From: Cordia subcordata
Lineage: Eukaryota; Streptophyta; Magnoliopsida; Boraginales; Cordiaceae
Assembly (NCBI GenBank): GCA_028554755.1
Contig: JAPTOF010000011.1
Coordinates: 2,508,501 to 2,572,500 of the forward strand
Direction: 5' to 3'
DNA: 64,000 nt
The notes beneath the pieces were generated by a model. The model was given only the letters and a program-made list of their open reading frames with translations, was not told the origin of the DNA and did no database searches. A program made the translations under genes and the position numbers. Shown here one piece after another: positions 1 through 10,678 of the stretch (the stretch's first letter is position 1; the number at the start of each line of letters is the position of its first letter).

Positions 1-108
1 AGAAGGTAGAAATGGCTACAACATTTAATGCTACAGAGTAGTCTAGGTGCCTAGCCGGTCGACCGTTGAGGGTTCGGCTTGCTGCTCTGACTCACTGACT
101 AGGCCGGG
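1..108. other. Left flank of the first solo LTR, unassigned
   Basis: No coding potential seen. The stretch holds one TCGACC-type motif (around 54-66) like those in the LTR promoters further right. It joins 2000-2110 once the solo LTR at 109-1999 is removed, and that part carries two more GATCGACCGGCT or AATCGACCGGCT motifs. The pre-insertion sequence may therefore have been the upstream region of another LTR element, but I cannot name it. Confidence 0.4.
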
Positions 109-1999
109 TGATGTGTTGTGCTTTTGTGTGTGTTTGCATTGTCATTTGCCTATATTTAAGAGGTGTTGAGTGTTCATAATGATGCATTAGTGTAGTGCTT
201 TTGATAAGAATAGGCTTAAGCATAAACAAATGTACATATCGAGTTTAAGAGAAAAATTGCTACACTAATTGCTTGTTTTCAATGATTTAGGTGAACTTTG
301 GGTTAAGATCGAGATTGGACGATGAAAGGTGATGAAGATGGGAAATGTACGGGTCTAAGAGAGAAGACCGGAGGCTGAAAAGACAAAGAATGGAGGAAGA
401 AAGTCAGCCGGACGACCAAGGAAAAAGAGCCGGTCGACCGGCTATGTTGACCGGCCACTCTAGAGAGGTGCCAAAAATAGCTGGACGACCACCCCTCTAG
501 AGTTGGTCGATCGGCTAGTTCGACCGGCCAGTCCAGAGAGCATCATCAAAAAGCCAGTCGAGCTAGGTCCAGAAGCCAATCGACCGACAATGTGTTGAGA
601 ACATATAAATAGGGCCCGATTCTGCAGAAAAGAGGGGGGACTTTTTGGAAGATTAACACGCACTTCACACCTAAAATTCTCACACACTTAACCCTAGATT
701 CCACCCACCTCACACACACTTTTCACACATTCCTCACTAAGAACCAAGCTTGATTTGGAGGGTTCAAACATTTGGAATCAAGTTTGCTCAAAAGCTTTGT
801 ACAAGATTAGCTAGGATGAAAGTGAGCTTCATTATCTCTCTTTCATTCTATTTCCTATTATGATTGAGTAGACTTGCGTAGGGTGATTTAACTTATGTAA
901 TGGGCTAGCTATATACTCTTATGATATGGGATTAAATGGCTGATTATATATACATGTTTGATTTTCTTGTTCAAATGGTTATTTTCTCATTCATGTCTAA
1001 GTGTTTAATTAAATGCCTAAATGGGTAACATGTGTATAAATTGAAGTCTATTTATTACTAAACACATCTAAACATGCTATAATCATGTCTATATGTTTAT
1101 ATGTGGATGCCATGAAGTGGGTAATGCTTATATTCATGTCTATGTGTATATTTGCATGCCTAGTAGTGAATACGACTTCAATAATGCATACATGTCGGTT
1201 GTTAATTGCTTCTAATGGTGTAATCAGAGCATGACGATACTCGGTAGTCGAATAGGTCCCTTTATTCACGAACACCTTGACTTAGAACATGTATGAATGT
1301 GTTAATATGTTAAATCCTACTATTGTGACCTTAGAATGACGAAGCATAATTTAGGGCTAGCCTAGGCTGAGTTTCCTTTGGCTTTAAATCCAGCCAATAG
1401 GTTTCAGGATAGGTTTAGTCGACCTTAGCGACACTAGGTTTTGGCTTTAAATCCAGCCAATGATTTAGATACTAGGGTAGGTTCATTCTAAGTCACCTAG
1501 GAAGTTAGTTAGTCACTCTTGAGGCCCTAAGTCATAAGGACCACGCCGTAGCTCTAGGAGGCGCCGCCTAAGGACGGACCTGCACCGAGTCCTAAGGGGA
1601 ATTTAGGACACTAACTAGCAACCTAGTTAAGAGCTCTCATGATAGGTAACCATCATCCTTTAATCCCATAGCATTTGAGTATAGAATTACCCATTCATAA
1701 GTCGAAGTCACCTTAATCCGTTCTCAATTGTTAATTCCCTCTTGACCAACTTGTGTTCCCATTTTTTATATTCATAGTTTAGTTTTATTTCCTTTACCTA
1801 GAGCTCCCGATAATCCAAAACCCCAAAAATATGTCTAGTTTAGATCTTTCTTTTTGGCACTTTCTAGAGCACCAAGCATAGAATTCACCCACATTATTCA
1901 CGCCTCCCTGTGGTTCGACACCCGCACTTGTACACACTATATTGCACGATTCGTATGCTTGCGGGTCTTTTAGAGCTTGCACTCGAAAGACGCACACCA
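109..1999 (+). mobile_element. Solo LTR, family A (Athila-type)
   Basis: The LTR starts TGATGTGTTGTG and ends ...GCACACCA. It is flanked by CCGGG (104-108) and TCGGG (2000-2004), a 5-bp target duplication with one C-to-T change. No internal region or second LTR is present, so it is a solo LTR left by LTR-LTR recombination. The first 500 bp align with the LTR starting at 46044, and the last 600 bp align with that LTR's end. It carries the family marks: GTCGACC palindromes before the TATA box, two small TTGGCT/AGCCAA hairpins (1378-1397, 1441-1460) and a long leader after the promoter. ORFs inside it are chance frames. Confidence 0.9.
429..611 (+). promoter_or_regulatory. LTR promoter: GTCGACC palindromes and TATA box
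   Basis: A perfect 14-bp palindrome GCCGGTCGACCGGC lies at 429-442. Several imperfect copies follow (GTTGACCGGCC, GGTCGATCGGC, TTCGACCGGCC, AATCGACCGAC). TATAAATA lies at 604-611, so transcription probably starts near 635. The same order recurs in the LTRs at 17306, 46044 and 51475. The palindromes are good candidates for a dimeric transcription-factor site. That function is inferred from position and conservation only. Confidence 0.6.
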
Positions 2000-2305
2000 T
2001 CGGGCACCTTAACTGATCGACCGGCTAATGGTTTTGCTTTAGCCTTTGACATTCTAATTAGGCCAGGTGACTTCCCTGATTAGCCAATCGACCGGCTAGG
2101 GTTCCAGCTATTCTAGATTGTCTGAAATCAAAGCCAAACAAGTTGAAAAAATTTCTAACTCAAAATCAAGTCTTTTTAGCAAGTTCCAACCAACTTCAAA
2201 AAGGTTTTTCAAGATCAAATGAAACTCAAAATCAACCCAACACATTTGTTTGAAGAAATCAAGCTTTTATGCAATGAAATCAAGATTTGACTTTTGTAAA
2301 CTGTT
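2000..2305. other. Unassigned sequence right of solo LTR
   Basis: Two ATCGACCGGCTA motifs lie at about 2016-2027 and 2088-2099. An A/C-rich, repetitive stretch rich in CAAAATCAA/AAATCAAG words follows (2125-2290). If the adjoining Copia-like LTR is read on the minus strand, this would be the beginning of its internal region, but no gag coding is visible. Confidence 0.3.
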
Positions 2306-3180
2306 ATCCAGAGAATGAATCCAAGAAGAGGGTGAATTGAATTATTTGGCACAATTTAGCACTTAAAACTCTTAACTATAATTTCAAACAAAACACATAC
2401 AGGACTTAAAGAAAATACTTGAAATATAAAGAGTATAGGGTTAAGAGTATCAAACACAGCGATTTAGAGTGGTTCAAACTCCCGAGGGCCTAGTCCACTA
2501 CCTAAGGTCTTCCTTTAGGGTTTCAAAAACTTCACTAGTGAATTGATTTCTTGCTTAGTGTATTGTAAAAGCATAGAACAATGATCACAACCCTTGCTTC
2601 ACCACAATGACCACAAGTATTACCCCTATACTGGAGGATTTCAACCCTTCTCTCTTGAGAGATGTTCCTCATAGCTATGCTACTCAATAGTAAAGAAACT
2701 CACACCCAATATGATTGCAGAGAGTTTGGTATACAAGAACTTCTTTTGAGCAACTATACAAAGGTATTATGATGCTCTAAGTCGATAAGCAATTTATGAA
2801 GCTCAACAACTAGTTCTTAAATGCCAATAATATGCAATCAATGAAAATAGCAATTAATAGAGCAAGATTGCAATAGATAAAGTATATTGAATGCAAGAGA
2901 GTTTAGAAAGATGTTTTGAACAAGTTATTTCTGAGTTGGGAGGAGAATGATGTATTTATAAGACAAAAAAGCAAGTCTCCCAACGGTCAATTTTTGAAAA
3001 CAACTCAGAGGGACTACCAGTCGAACCCTTGGGTGTTCTGGTAGTTCCAGAAGACTAAAGAGCCTTACCAGAACACTCTACCGGTCGATCACCTGAGTGT
3101 TCCGGTAGAGTAATCATGCTCTCTATTTTTGCTGGAATACACTACCGGTCGACCGCCTATATAGGCTGGTAGTTGCAAAA
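2306..3180 (-). mobile_element. Probable Copia LTR, minus orientation (partial)
   Basis: Read on the minus strand, this runs from a promoter with a TATA box (complement of 2951-2959, TTATAAATA) to a leader. The leader ends in TTCAATTCACCCTCTTCTTGG (at about 2327-2347), a wording typical of the ends of plant Ty1/copia LTRs. A degenerate TGGATAACAG near 2307-2316 may be a decayed tRNA-Met primer site. Upstream of the TATA box, at 3018-3160, are three TACCGGTCGA(C/T)C-type motifs resembling those of the unrelated Athila LTRs. No second LTR or target duplication was found, so the outer boundary is not fixed. Confidence 0.5.
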
Positions 3181-5640
3181 AAAAGCTGAAAAGCTGCTTT
3201 AACTTTTTACCAAAAAGTTATTACATATCAAATCAACAGCAAAAGCATTTTTCTGCAGAATTTTGAAGCTGAAGACAGCTACTTTCATAGCATATTTCTT
3301 ATCTCATTAATGCAATATCAACCAACTTGCACAATCATTAAATGCAAAGCTAAAACTTGTATACAATCAAGATTTTTATAGTTTTTGCATGGGAAAGAGG
3401 TATATGCAAGTTGTTTACCAATAGATACATATACATTGAACAAGATAGCTTAAATATTTGAAGTATAAAGCCTATATATGCACTTTTACTGCAGACCCAT
3501 GTAGGTATATACATATATACATACATACAATCATATATAATAATCAAGATATCAAAATAATGTATGCTACAGTATGTATTAAGAAAGGATGTGTTTTCTG
3601 TAGGAAAAGACTTTTAAAGGCAAGTGTAGGCCTGTATATACTTAAAAAGATATATAAGCATGTATTAAGAAGAAAGATCAAGATATATGCATGCAATGTT
3701 CTATGTTTTTGAGCTTATAGACATTTGCTTATATATTAAGATCAACTTGACAAGAACTAAAAAGCAAGAATTAAATCTTCAAGAAAGCTCCTTAATCTTC
3801 ATGCTCCATGCACCATTCCCTTTGCTCAAATGCCTTCACCTAGCTCAAGCTACTATAATTAACATAAACAAGATATTTAATGGTAGAAATTAACCAAGTG
3901 CAATTATGACATCATCAAAATAGATTAAAACCCATAAGTTCAACATAAACCATTGCCCATATGAATTTAAAATAAGTATGCAATGAAGAGATAAAAGTTT
4001 TGAGCTATTACAGCAAACCTAAGGCTATTCACAAGGAGCATTAGTTTTGGTACCCCTTATGACACCAAGGGCTTAAGACTAACACCTTCTATTACTTCCA
4101 AGCACCTATCTTAGGATATGCAATCAAGCTCACAAGATGTTTTAGTAATTAAGACATAATTTGCATCATCAAAATCATTAAAATATTATAATATGCAATA
4201 TTAAGCCAACAAACTCTTTTTACTTTTCAAATTTTGAAATAAAAAATAAAAGATTGTAGAAGATGCAAGAATATAAGATGAGAAAAATGGAAGAAAATGT
4301 TTACTAAAACAATTACACATAAAAAGCAGAGACATTAAGCAAAATATCTCCCAAAAGGGTATTTGATGGTACATAAAAACTTACATAATGTACAATTTTT
4401 TAATGCATTATGCAAGCTTTAAATTGCATTTTTGACACACATTAACCCTTGGATTCGCTTTTAGTATATAACAAGAAAGATATTTTATTTTTTATTTTTT
4501 ATGGTTTGTTTTTAATGTTTATAATGTATTTTAATAGTTATATGTTTCTCAAGTGCAATAACTAAGTACTAAAAAGTATTCTCTTTTTTCCCCAACAAGT
4601 TATTTTCTGCTAACAAATGGAGCCTTAGTATTACAGGTCAATAGTCACAGAAGACAAAAAGGAAAAACGAATTATATCTTGAACCTTCTAATCAAGGTCT
4701 AAAAAGTAAGTATAAGTGAAAGACATTTTAGGATATAGAATAATAGGTACAAAGTGATACAACAAACGTACAAGCTTTTATTGCACAAGTGCAAGCAATA
4801 AATTTATTTTGGACAAAACTACCCTTCCTTGATTGGCTTTTAGTACATAGTTAGCGTAGTCATAGAAGTGCTAAAAAGTGATTCCAGCAATACTCGTTTT
4901 GCTAAAAAATGATTCCAACAATACTTGTTTAATTTAGGCCATTTTGGACATAATATGGTAGAAGCTTAATAATAAATGGTACAATCAATTAAAGGCATTC
5001 GATGAGTTACAAATATGAATTTTGGACAAAAATGCCCTCATCTATCACATTTACTTAATAATATATAAACACACACACCACTCACATATATACAAATACA
5101 TATACATATATAATAATCATTTTTTATAACAAAATTGAAATAATTGAATAGAACATTTATACTGAGAAAATAAAATAAAAAAATGATCTAATATAGAAAA
5201 CTTTAGAAAACAAATAATGTACTTATTGGAGTTTAACTTATTTCATGGGAAAAAATAATTGATAGAATAGAATTTGAATATGTCTTTTTAAAGAATCATT
5301 CACGGATTAAACGGTAGCATCGCCTTCAAATCCTATACATTGTTATCAATATTAATAATTTTTCTTATAAAATAATGGGTATTAGTTTATACAAATAATG
5401 CTAAATTTGAACTATAAAATACTGTTTCTAGTATCGGTTACTTGACTAAAAACTTAATGCTCAGTTATTATATGGTATGGAATGATTAGTTTGGGAAATG
5501 ATTTTTAATGATTTTGACTAGAAATAATACTCAATGTATTTTAAAAAATAAAAATCATTAGTTTAGAAAATAATTTTAATTAAGAAAACTTTTTTTTAGG
5601 TAGAAAAAAATTAAAGGACATGATGATATGTGGTATAGTT
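3181..5640. other. AT-rich sequence with no recognised gene
   Basis: The region is strongly AT-rich, with many short tandem A/T runs and ATATAC-type tracts (3500-3540, 5050-5115). The few frames of 65-85 codons are low-complexity, lack recognisable motifs and overlap on both strands. I see no LTR ends, inverted termini or RNA-gene signals. It is probably old decayed repeat or intergenic DNA. Confidence 0.5.
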
Positions 5641-5654
5641 AAAATAAATACAAA

Positions 5655-5679
5655 CTCTCTCTCTTTCTCTCTCTTCTTT
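5655..5679. repeat. CT microsatellite
   Basis: An interrupted (CT)n tract of about 25 bp. The sequence on either side to about 6120 is AT-rich and unassigned. Confidence 0.85.
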
Positions 5680-6127
5680 ATTGAGGCAATTGTAAAGTTA
5701 AAAAGTGACAACACTAAAAGATGTAATTCCTTGCTTATCATCTTCTAAAATTCATCTTAGGGGGTCTGGGAGTTCTTTGATCTAGTGACTTCCAAGAGGC
5801 GAGTGAAGCCCATAATTTGCCAACTAATCTGCATAGTTGTTTGCTTCTCTAAACTCTCTTTTATAGTCTATATATAATCTTCTATATTCATCACATCAAA
5901 TCCTTAAGCTCCGATTTAATTCTCTTACCAATTTTTTTGGTTATATTAAGGAAAATAGTTAGGGTGTAGGAAATGGCCAATGTAAACTTGAAGTAAATGA
6001 AGCAATTTGTTGGAAGATTTTATGTCCCGTGTCCTTTTTTTGATGTTTTATGTGTTTTGCAACAATTTTTTTCCTTTAATAAAACATTTTAGGTGATATG
6101 AACATAAATCATTCCCAAATCACATCG

Positions 6128-6700
6128 TGAAGTGTAGCACTCATAGAGCACGTTTGAAACAACGGGCAGACCCAAGCCCTACAGGTCTGATCGAAAGTGC
6201 TCGGGATGGACCCTTTTACTATGGGTCCGATCTTCATGCATATTTGGCCGAAGGATGAAGAAATGGGCTTGGAGACTTGAACAACACTTGAAGATACAAA
6301 GGGGCATGCCCTTATGCCTTGAGTTCGCTAGGAGTTTTGGGAGGGTGGACCCGTGCTTGACGCATTCATCTTGGGCTAACAAGTGTACATGGCCAAGTCA
6401 TCTTACCCTAAATAGTTAAAAGTGCCATGTCAAGCCTATGTAGAGCCTATTTAGCATATTACTTATGGTTAACCTCAAAGTTTAGGTGTAATTTTCTATA
6501 AATACCAAGCCTTATCCCAAGAGAAATAAGTGAATTCTCCCCAAATCCTCTCAAAATATTCAAGAACATCTTCATATATTTAAGCGTATATCTATATCAA
6601 TCTTCAAATCTTTATATTAAGGCCTTTGAATCTTCAACTAACTTATGTATCAGAGGTATAATAGGGGGAAAGCCCCATTGTATGATCTTCATTTGTAGGA
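6128..6700 (+). mobile_element. Candidate Ty3-type LTR fragment
   Basis: A GC-balanced stretch leads into TATAAATA at 6497-6504. It then runs into a leader-like region with ATCAGAGGTATAATAGGGGG near 6649-6668. The order, a promoter-proximal GC-richer block, a TATA box and then a C/A-rich leader, is the usual look of a plant Ty3 LTR. It does not resemble LTR families A-C. No partner LTR, primer site or target duplication was found, so this is a low-confidence call. Confidence 0.3.
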
Positions 6701-6867
6701 AGACATACCCATAGCACTCACATCCGTTGGTGTACCCATAGCACACGTGTCTACCATCTACTCTGGAAGACTCTGCAACTCCTCTTTCAATTGATAACAT
6801 CAAGGAAGAGATGTACTCCCCACTATCCACTAAGTGCACCCTAAAGTGACATAGGTGCATACACCGT

Positions 6868-7015
6868 ACCCAAGGGGGAAGCGTTTACCGTCACCTCTGA
6901 AGGGGTACACGTCTATCGTCACCTTCAAAGGGCATGCATCTGCCTTGCCTAAAGGGCCTACATCTACCGTCACTTCCAAGGGGCATGCGTCTGTTGTATC
7001 CAAGGTGCACATGTT
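6868..7015. repeat. Degenerate tandem repeat, unit about 24-28 bp
   Basis: Five to six imperfect copies of a unit like AAGGGGCATGCGTCTACCGT plus a short CACTTCC tail follow one another. Their starts are near 6870, 6900, 6927, 6951, 6978 and 7002. The repeat makes an 89-codon minus-strand frame look protein-like (repeated DACPL.VT.DV words). I regard that frame as a by-product of the repeat. Confidence 0.55.
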
Positions 7016-8290
7016 GAATTGCAAATAAACTGATAGTATGAATGGGACAGATGTCATTGCATGTTTAGAGACCCGGACACACGTGCTCGACTTAGTCACC
7101 AGGGGGCGTGATTGAAGCTAAGGACGAAAAGTTCAATCGAGTGTATAAGCCAACCCAAAATGAAGGGATGTGGAAAACCAAGTGTAGACAACCTTAGCCG
7201 AGTGATCAGACCTAAATGTGTCTGAACTAAGGAGACAGTGTTCCTATAGTGTAAACTTGGTCTTAAGAAAGATCTTGCAATGGAACCTTAGAAGAAAAGG
7301 CATTAGACACTGGAATCTAAGCTCAGGGTCATAAACACGCCGTTCCGGCACAAAATTTTGTTGCAGAACTTGTTCATGCTCATCTAGCAGCCAGAGGTTC
7401 ATAAGGTTTGTAGTGCCTAAAATCCTTAAGTGAAGGGGGATGGACCACGGATAGATCTTATATATTACATTCATCCATTAGAAAGTCATCACTAGATCAA
7501 AGAGAAAGAAGACAATGTGTAGATCAATACTTGATCAAAGGAAAGGGGATGGCCTACATAACTTATTAAGTCATACAAAATCCTCTGAAGCTCACCTAAA
7601 GCAGGAATTGGACTATGCACCCAAGCTAAGTTCGTTCGCTCCCATAGATGCTGCAATAGCTTATGATGAAATGCTACGGCATTAACTCATTTACCCAAGC
7701 TAACCATGTGCGGGAAAGAATGAGCTTAGCAAAGAGCATCCCGACAAAGCAAGATAGGCTGATTTCACGGGTTGTGCTTTCATCTGGGAGCAGCATACAC
7801 AAGATATGAACTCCTAATGGGATTAGCTGGTCAAGAAGAAAATGACCGCATAGACAGACCCTTAGGCATGACGTCTATCAAGCACGCAAGCAGCAAAGTG
7901 TTACCTTGCTTGATCTATTAAAGAAAATGCTGGCCATTATTAGGGAATTGAAAGAGAGCCATCCAATTAGTTCTGCTCTTCGTTTACTTTCATTTATGTT
8001 ATGTCCAATTCATGGTGCACCTTGTGAAGAGGAAGCAATCTTTTAATAAAAGAAAGAGAAGATAATGTAAAAAGTTATTTGTTGGGTAGGGCTCGATGTC
8101 TCTTATATGGTTTCTTAGTTCTTTCTAAGTCAAAAGTAAGTCAAAAGTGGATGCAGCCAGATAAACTGTTAGCAAATCTTAATAGGCTAGAAATAGAGTA
8201 GTCGTTTCTATTTTGCTCATTGATATTTCTTTTCTAGTTTGAACAAGCCATAATAGCATAAGTATTTGCAATTTTGCTTACAAACCAGAA
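7016..8290. other. Unassigned, no gene recognised
   Basis: Sequence of ordinary base composition with only short frames. I see no family motifs, LTR ends or terminal inverted repeats. It could be the decayed internal region of the candidate LTR at 6128-6700, but no gag, RT or integrase wording is readable. Confidence 0.4.
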
Positions 8291-8294
8291 AATT

Positions 8295-8402
8295 GTTGTA
8301 GTTTGTTGGTTAAAGTGCAAATTTGTTAACCCATAAGTGTAGGGTTCGAATCTTAGACTACGATCTTCTTTGTTGTTCTTCTATAAAAGAAAGAAAAAAA
8401 AA
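8295..8402 (+). repeat. tRNA-like SINE head with A-rich tail
   Basis: A box TGGTTAAAGTG (8307-8317) fits the Pol III internal promoter consensus. B box GGTTCGAATCT (8343-8353) matches 10 of 11 positions. The spacing is that of a tRNA. The segment ends in an A-rich tail (8386-8402). It is too degenerate to fold as a tRNA gene, so it is best read as the head of a tRNA-derived SINE. No target duplication was confirmed. Confidence 0.45.
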
Positions 8403-8480
8403 CTGGAGCCATGCAGGGCTCAAACCTGAGAACTAACAGACACAATGACAATGCTTGAACTACTAGACTATAGGATGCCT
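8403..8480 (-). repeat. Second tRNA-like SINE head, opposite strand
   Basis: On the minus strand, A box TAGTCTAGTAG (complement of 8460-8470) is followed by B box GGTTTGAGCCC (complement of 8416-8426). The latter is one C-to-T change from consensus. The words around them (TCTAGTAGTTCAAGCA) are typical of plant tRNA-derived SINEs. It abuts the tail of the plus-strand copy, so the two heads converge. Confidence 0.45.
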
Positions 8481-9852
8481 TTGCACTTTGTTTGGCAGTT
8501 GTGTATATATCTATTAGTCATTTAAGTTAAAATGCTAAAATAACCTGCTACCACAGAGACTCAGATCAGTGGCCTCCATATATGTTTAGTAGTGACTTTA
8601 CCACTGGTCTAAGACTATTATTATGTCATTTTTTTAGTCTTTATTCTATATGGATTATGATGTTGACCAAATGGAAATCATACATATTTCCTAAAGATTT
8701 GAACTTGGACTTACAAAAATAATTATGCTTTAAATACCATTGAATTATAATTTTTTTAGTTTTATTTTAACATTATTTTTGAAGCATTTGTTTTGTGATC
8801 ATTTTTTTAAAAATATATATAAGTTAATTCAATTCCATAGTTCTTGGAAATTTATTTTCCCTTAATTTGTGTTGAAGGGAAATAAAATACCTAGAAAAGA
8901 TGAAGAATATGCGGCATGGTGCATATTCACAAGCACAAAGAACTAGTACCATGAATGACTATAGAAAGGCGTCATAGGATCGACGGATTCCTGGGACTCC
9001 GAGGGTTATACGTACTCCTAATGTACCAAGATCTGAAGTCCAAAGGCGTGACTCAGGGAATTAGGAAACGAACTAGCAAGATATAGGATGTAAAGTGATC
9101 ACCTACTAACTGAGCATGTTAAGATAGTAAATAAAAAGATTCAAAAGGTCATTTTTAATGGGTATATAATGAATGAAGAAGAAAAATATCTTCCATTACT
9201 CAATACCCTTCTAGAAGACTTGGCTGGTATGCTTGAGAGTTTTTGGAAACCAGAAAAACCTAAGGATATGGTGCAAGGAGTGTGCAAAAGATATGAAACC
9301 CTTGTCTATGTGTTCTTAGAGTATTACACTTGGATAAATATATGCAAAACAACTAGGGTGGGGTTAATTCTAACTTACACTATAACAAGAAACTTTCTAT
9401 CACTTGTTGTTTACCAAAGTATGACCCTGTGTTTCTCTTTAAGAAAGTCAAATTTGAGAATTCTATTCCTCGAAGGTTAAAGTTCCTTAATATGGAAGAA
9501 AGTGATGATGAATGATGTACATGCTTATGTATATAGTTTGTTTCTTTTATTTAGATTGTATATATTTTATGAATGTCAGTTGCTTATGTGAGTTTATATA
9601 TTGACTTCATAATGCTATCAAATTATTTATGCTTAACTAATTGTGTATAAAGCTTTATTATATTTGAAAATAATGTATTAAGCTAGAACATCATATTGCA
9701 TTAATGAAATTAAGTTGATAAGTTTATAAACAAAGTGAAGTGATCTATGATTGTGAACTTGGTGACCTTTCTGGTTCACTTTCTTTGTTTTATTCTTATC
9801 AATTCAATTTGCATTAAATTACAACCTTATCATTGAACATATGCATGTACTA
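8481..9852. other. Unassigned AT-rich stretch before the Copia element
   Basis: It contains a 103-codon plus-strand frame at 9169-9480 of unrecognised sequence, with no neighbouring signals that make it a gene. A less AT-rich patch at 8880-9070 might be a decayed coding fragment. The 5' LTR and primer site expected upstream of the Copia gag were not found here. Confidence 0.35.
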
Positions 9853-10678
9853 ATGGATGTCTCTACAAATGTTAGAAAATGGCTTCAAAACTATGATTGC
9901 TGACCTTGATAAGGGGGACAAATTGAATGGTGATAACTATAACCTATGACAACTCAAGATAAGCTATTTTCTTGAGGAACAAAAGGTACTTGAGCCTGTT
10001 AACAATGTGACGACTGAGCCTAAGGCTATTATGGTAGCCTGGTACAGGAGTAACCTAGAAGCTTATTATGCGTGGATGAAAAAAGATTCCACTGCTAGAG
10101 GAATACTGATAAGTTCCTTGCATGATGACCTAGTCTATGAGTATCAGTAGCACACAACAAGTTTAGGCAATATGGAACACTCCGAATGAGAAGTTCGGGG
10201 CTACTATAGTGACAAAGCTGTGTCAACTTACTATTAAGTTTGACACTTGCAAGAAGAAACCTGATCATAACATACAGCAGCATCTGAAAGAGATGTCAAA
10301 CATGATTAGGAAGCTTAGGACTACTAGTCATGTCCTCACTAATGAACAATAGGTTCAAGCCTTGATTTGATCTCTTCCAAATAGTTGGGAACATTTGAAA
10401 GTTAATCTGACTTATAATGATGGCATCAAGGCTTTTGATGATACCACTCGTCATGTGGTACTTGAAGATGAGCATTTAGAGGCAGTGAAGCCCCTAAATT
10501 AGGCCTATGTTGCTGAGTCGAGCTCCAAAAAAGGCTTAAGCAACAAGCTTAAAAGGAGCTGGAAGAATTGGAAGGGAAAGGGTAAAGGGAAACAATTTGG
10601 TCCTAAAAAGAATAAGAAAGATCACAACAACAAAGGCAAGCGTGCTCAGAAGATGAAAGATAAAAACAAGATAAAGTA
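9853..10678 (+). pseudogene. Copia gag, 5' part, broken
   Basis: The frame reads KLNGDNYN, then ISYFLEEQKVLEP, TIKFDTCKKKPDHNIQQHL and LPNSWEHLKVNL. These are the usual landmarks of a Ty1/copia capsid (UBN2-type) domain. At least four in-frame stops (near 9947, 10148, 10186, 10350) and a frame change interrupt it. A lysine-rich region (10540-10670) leads to the zinc knuckle, which is now displaced to 12536 by the solo LTR inserted at 10679. A possible start is ATG at 9893. No 5' LTR or tRNA-Met primer site could be recognised upstream. The element must be old. Confidence 0.8.

Noticed and set aside
429..600. Repeated GGTCGACC palindromes as a CRISPR-like array
   Set aside because: Spacing is irregular, units are imperfect, and they sit in LTR promoters of a plant-type genome.
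6830..7099. 89-codon minus-strand frame with repeated DACPL words as a small repetitive protein
   Set aside because: The repetition is that of the underlying tandem DNA repeat; there is no start context or conservation to support a gene.
8307..8353. True tRNA gene
   Set aside because: A and B boxes are present, but no cloverleaf can be drawn; an A-rich tail follows, as in a SINE.
9169..9480. 103-codon frame as a host gene
   Set aside because: Unrecognised sequence in AT-rich DNA, no exon neighbours or homologous copy in the window; kept only as a note in the unassigned region.
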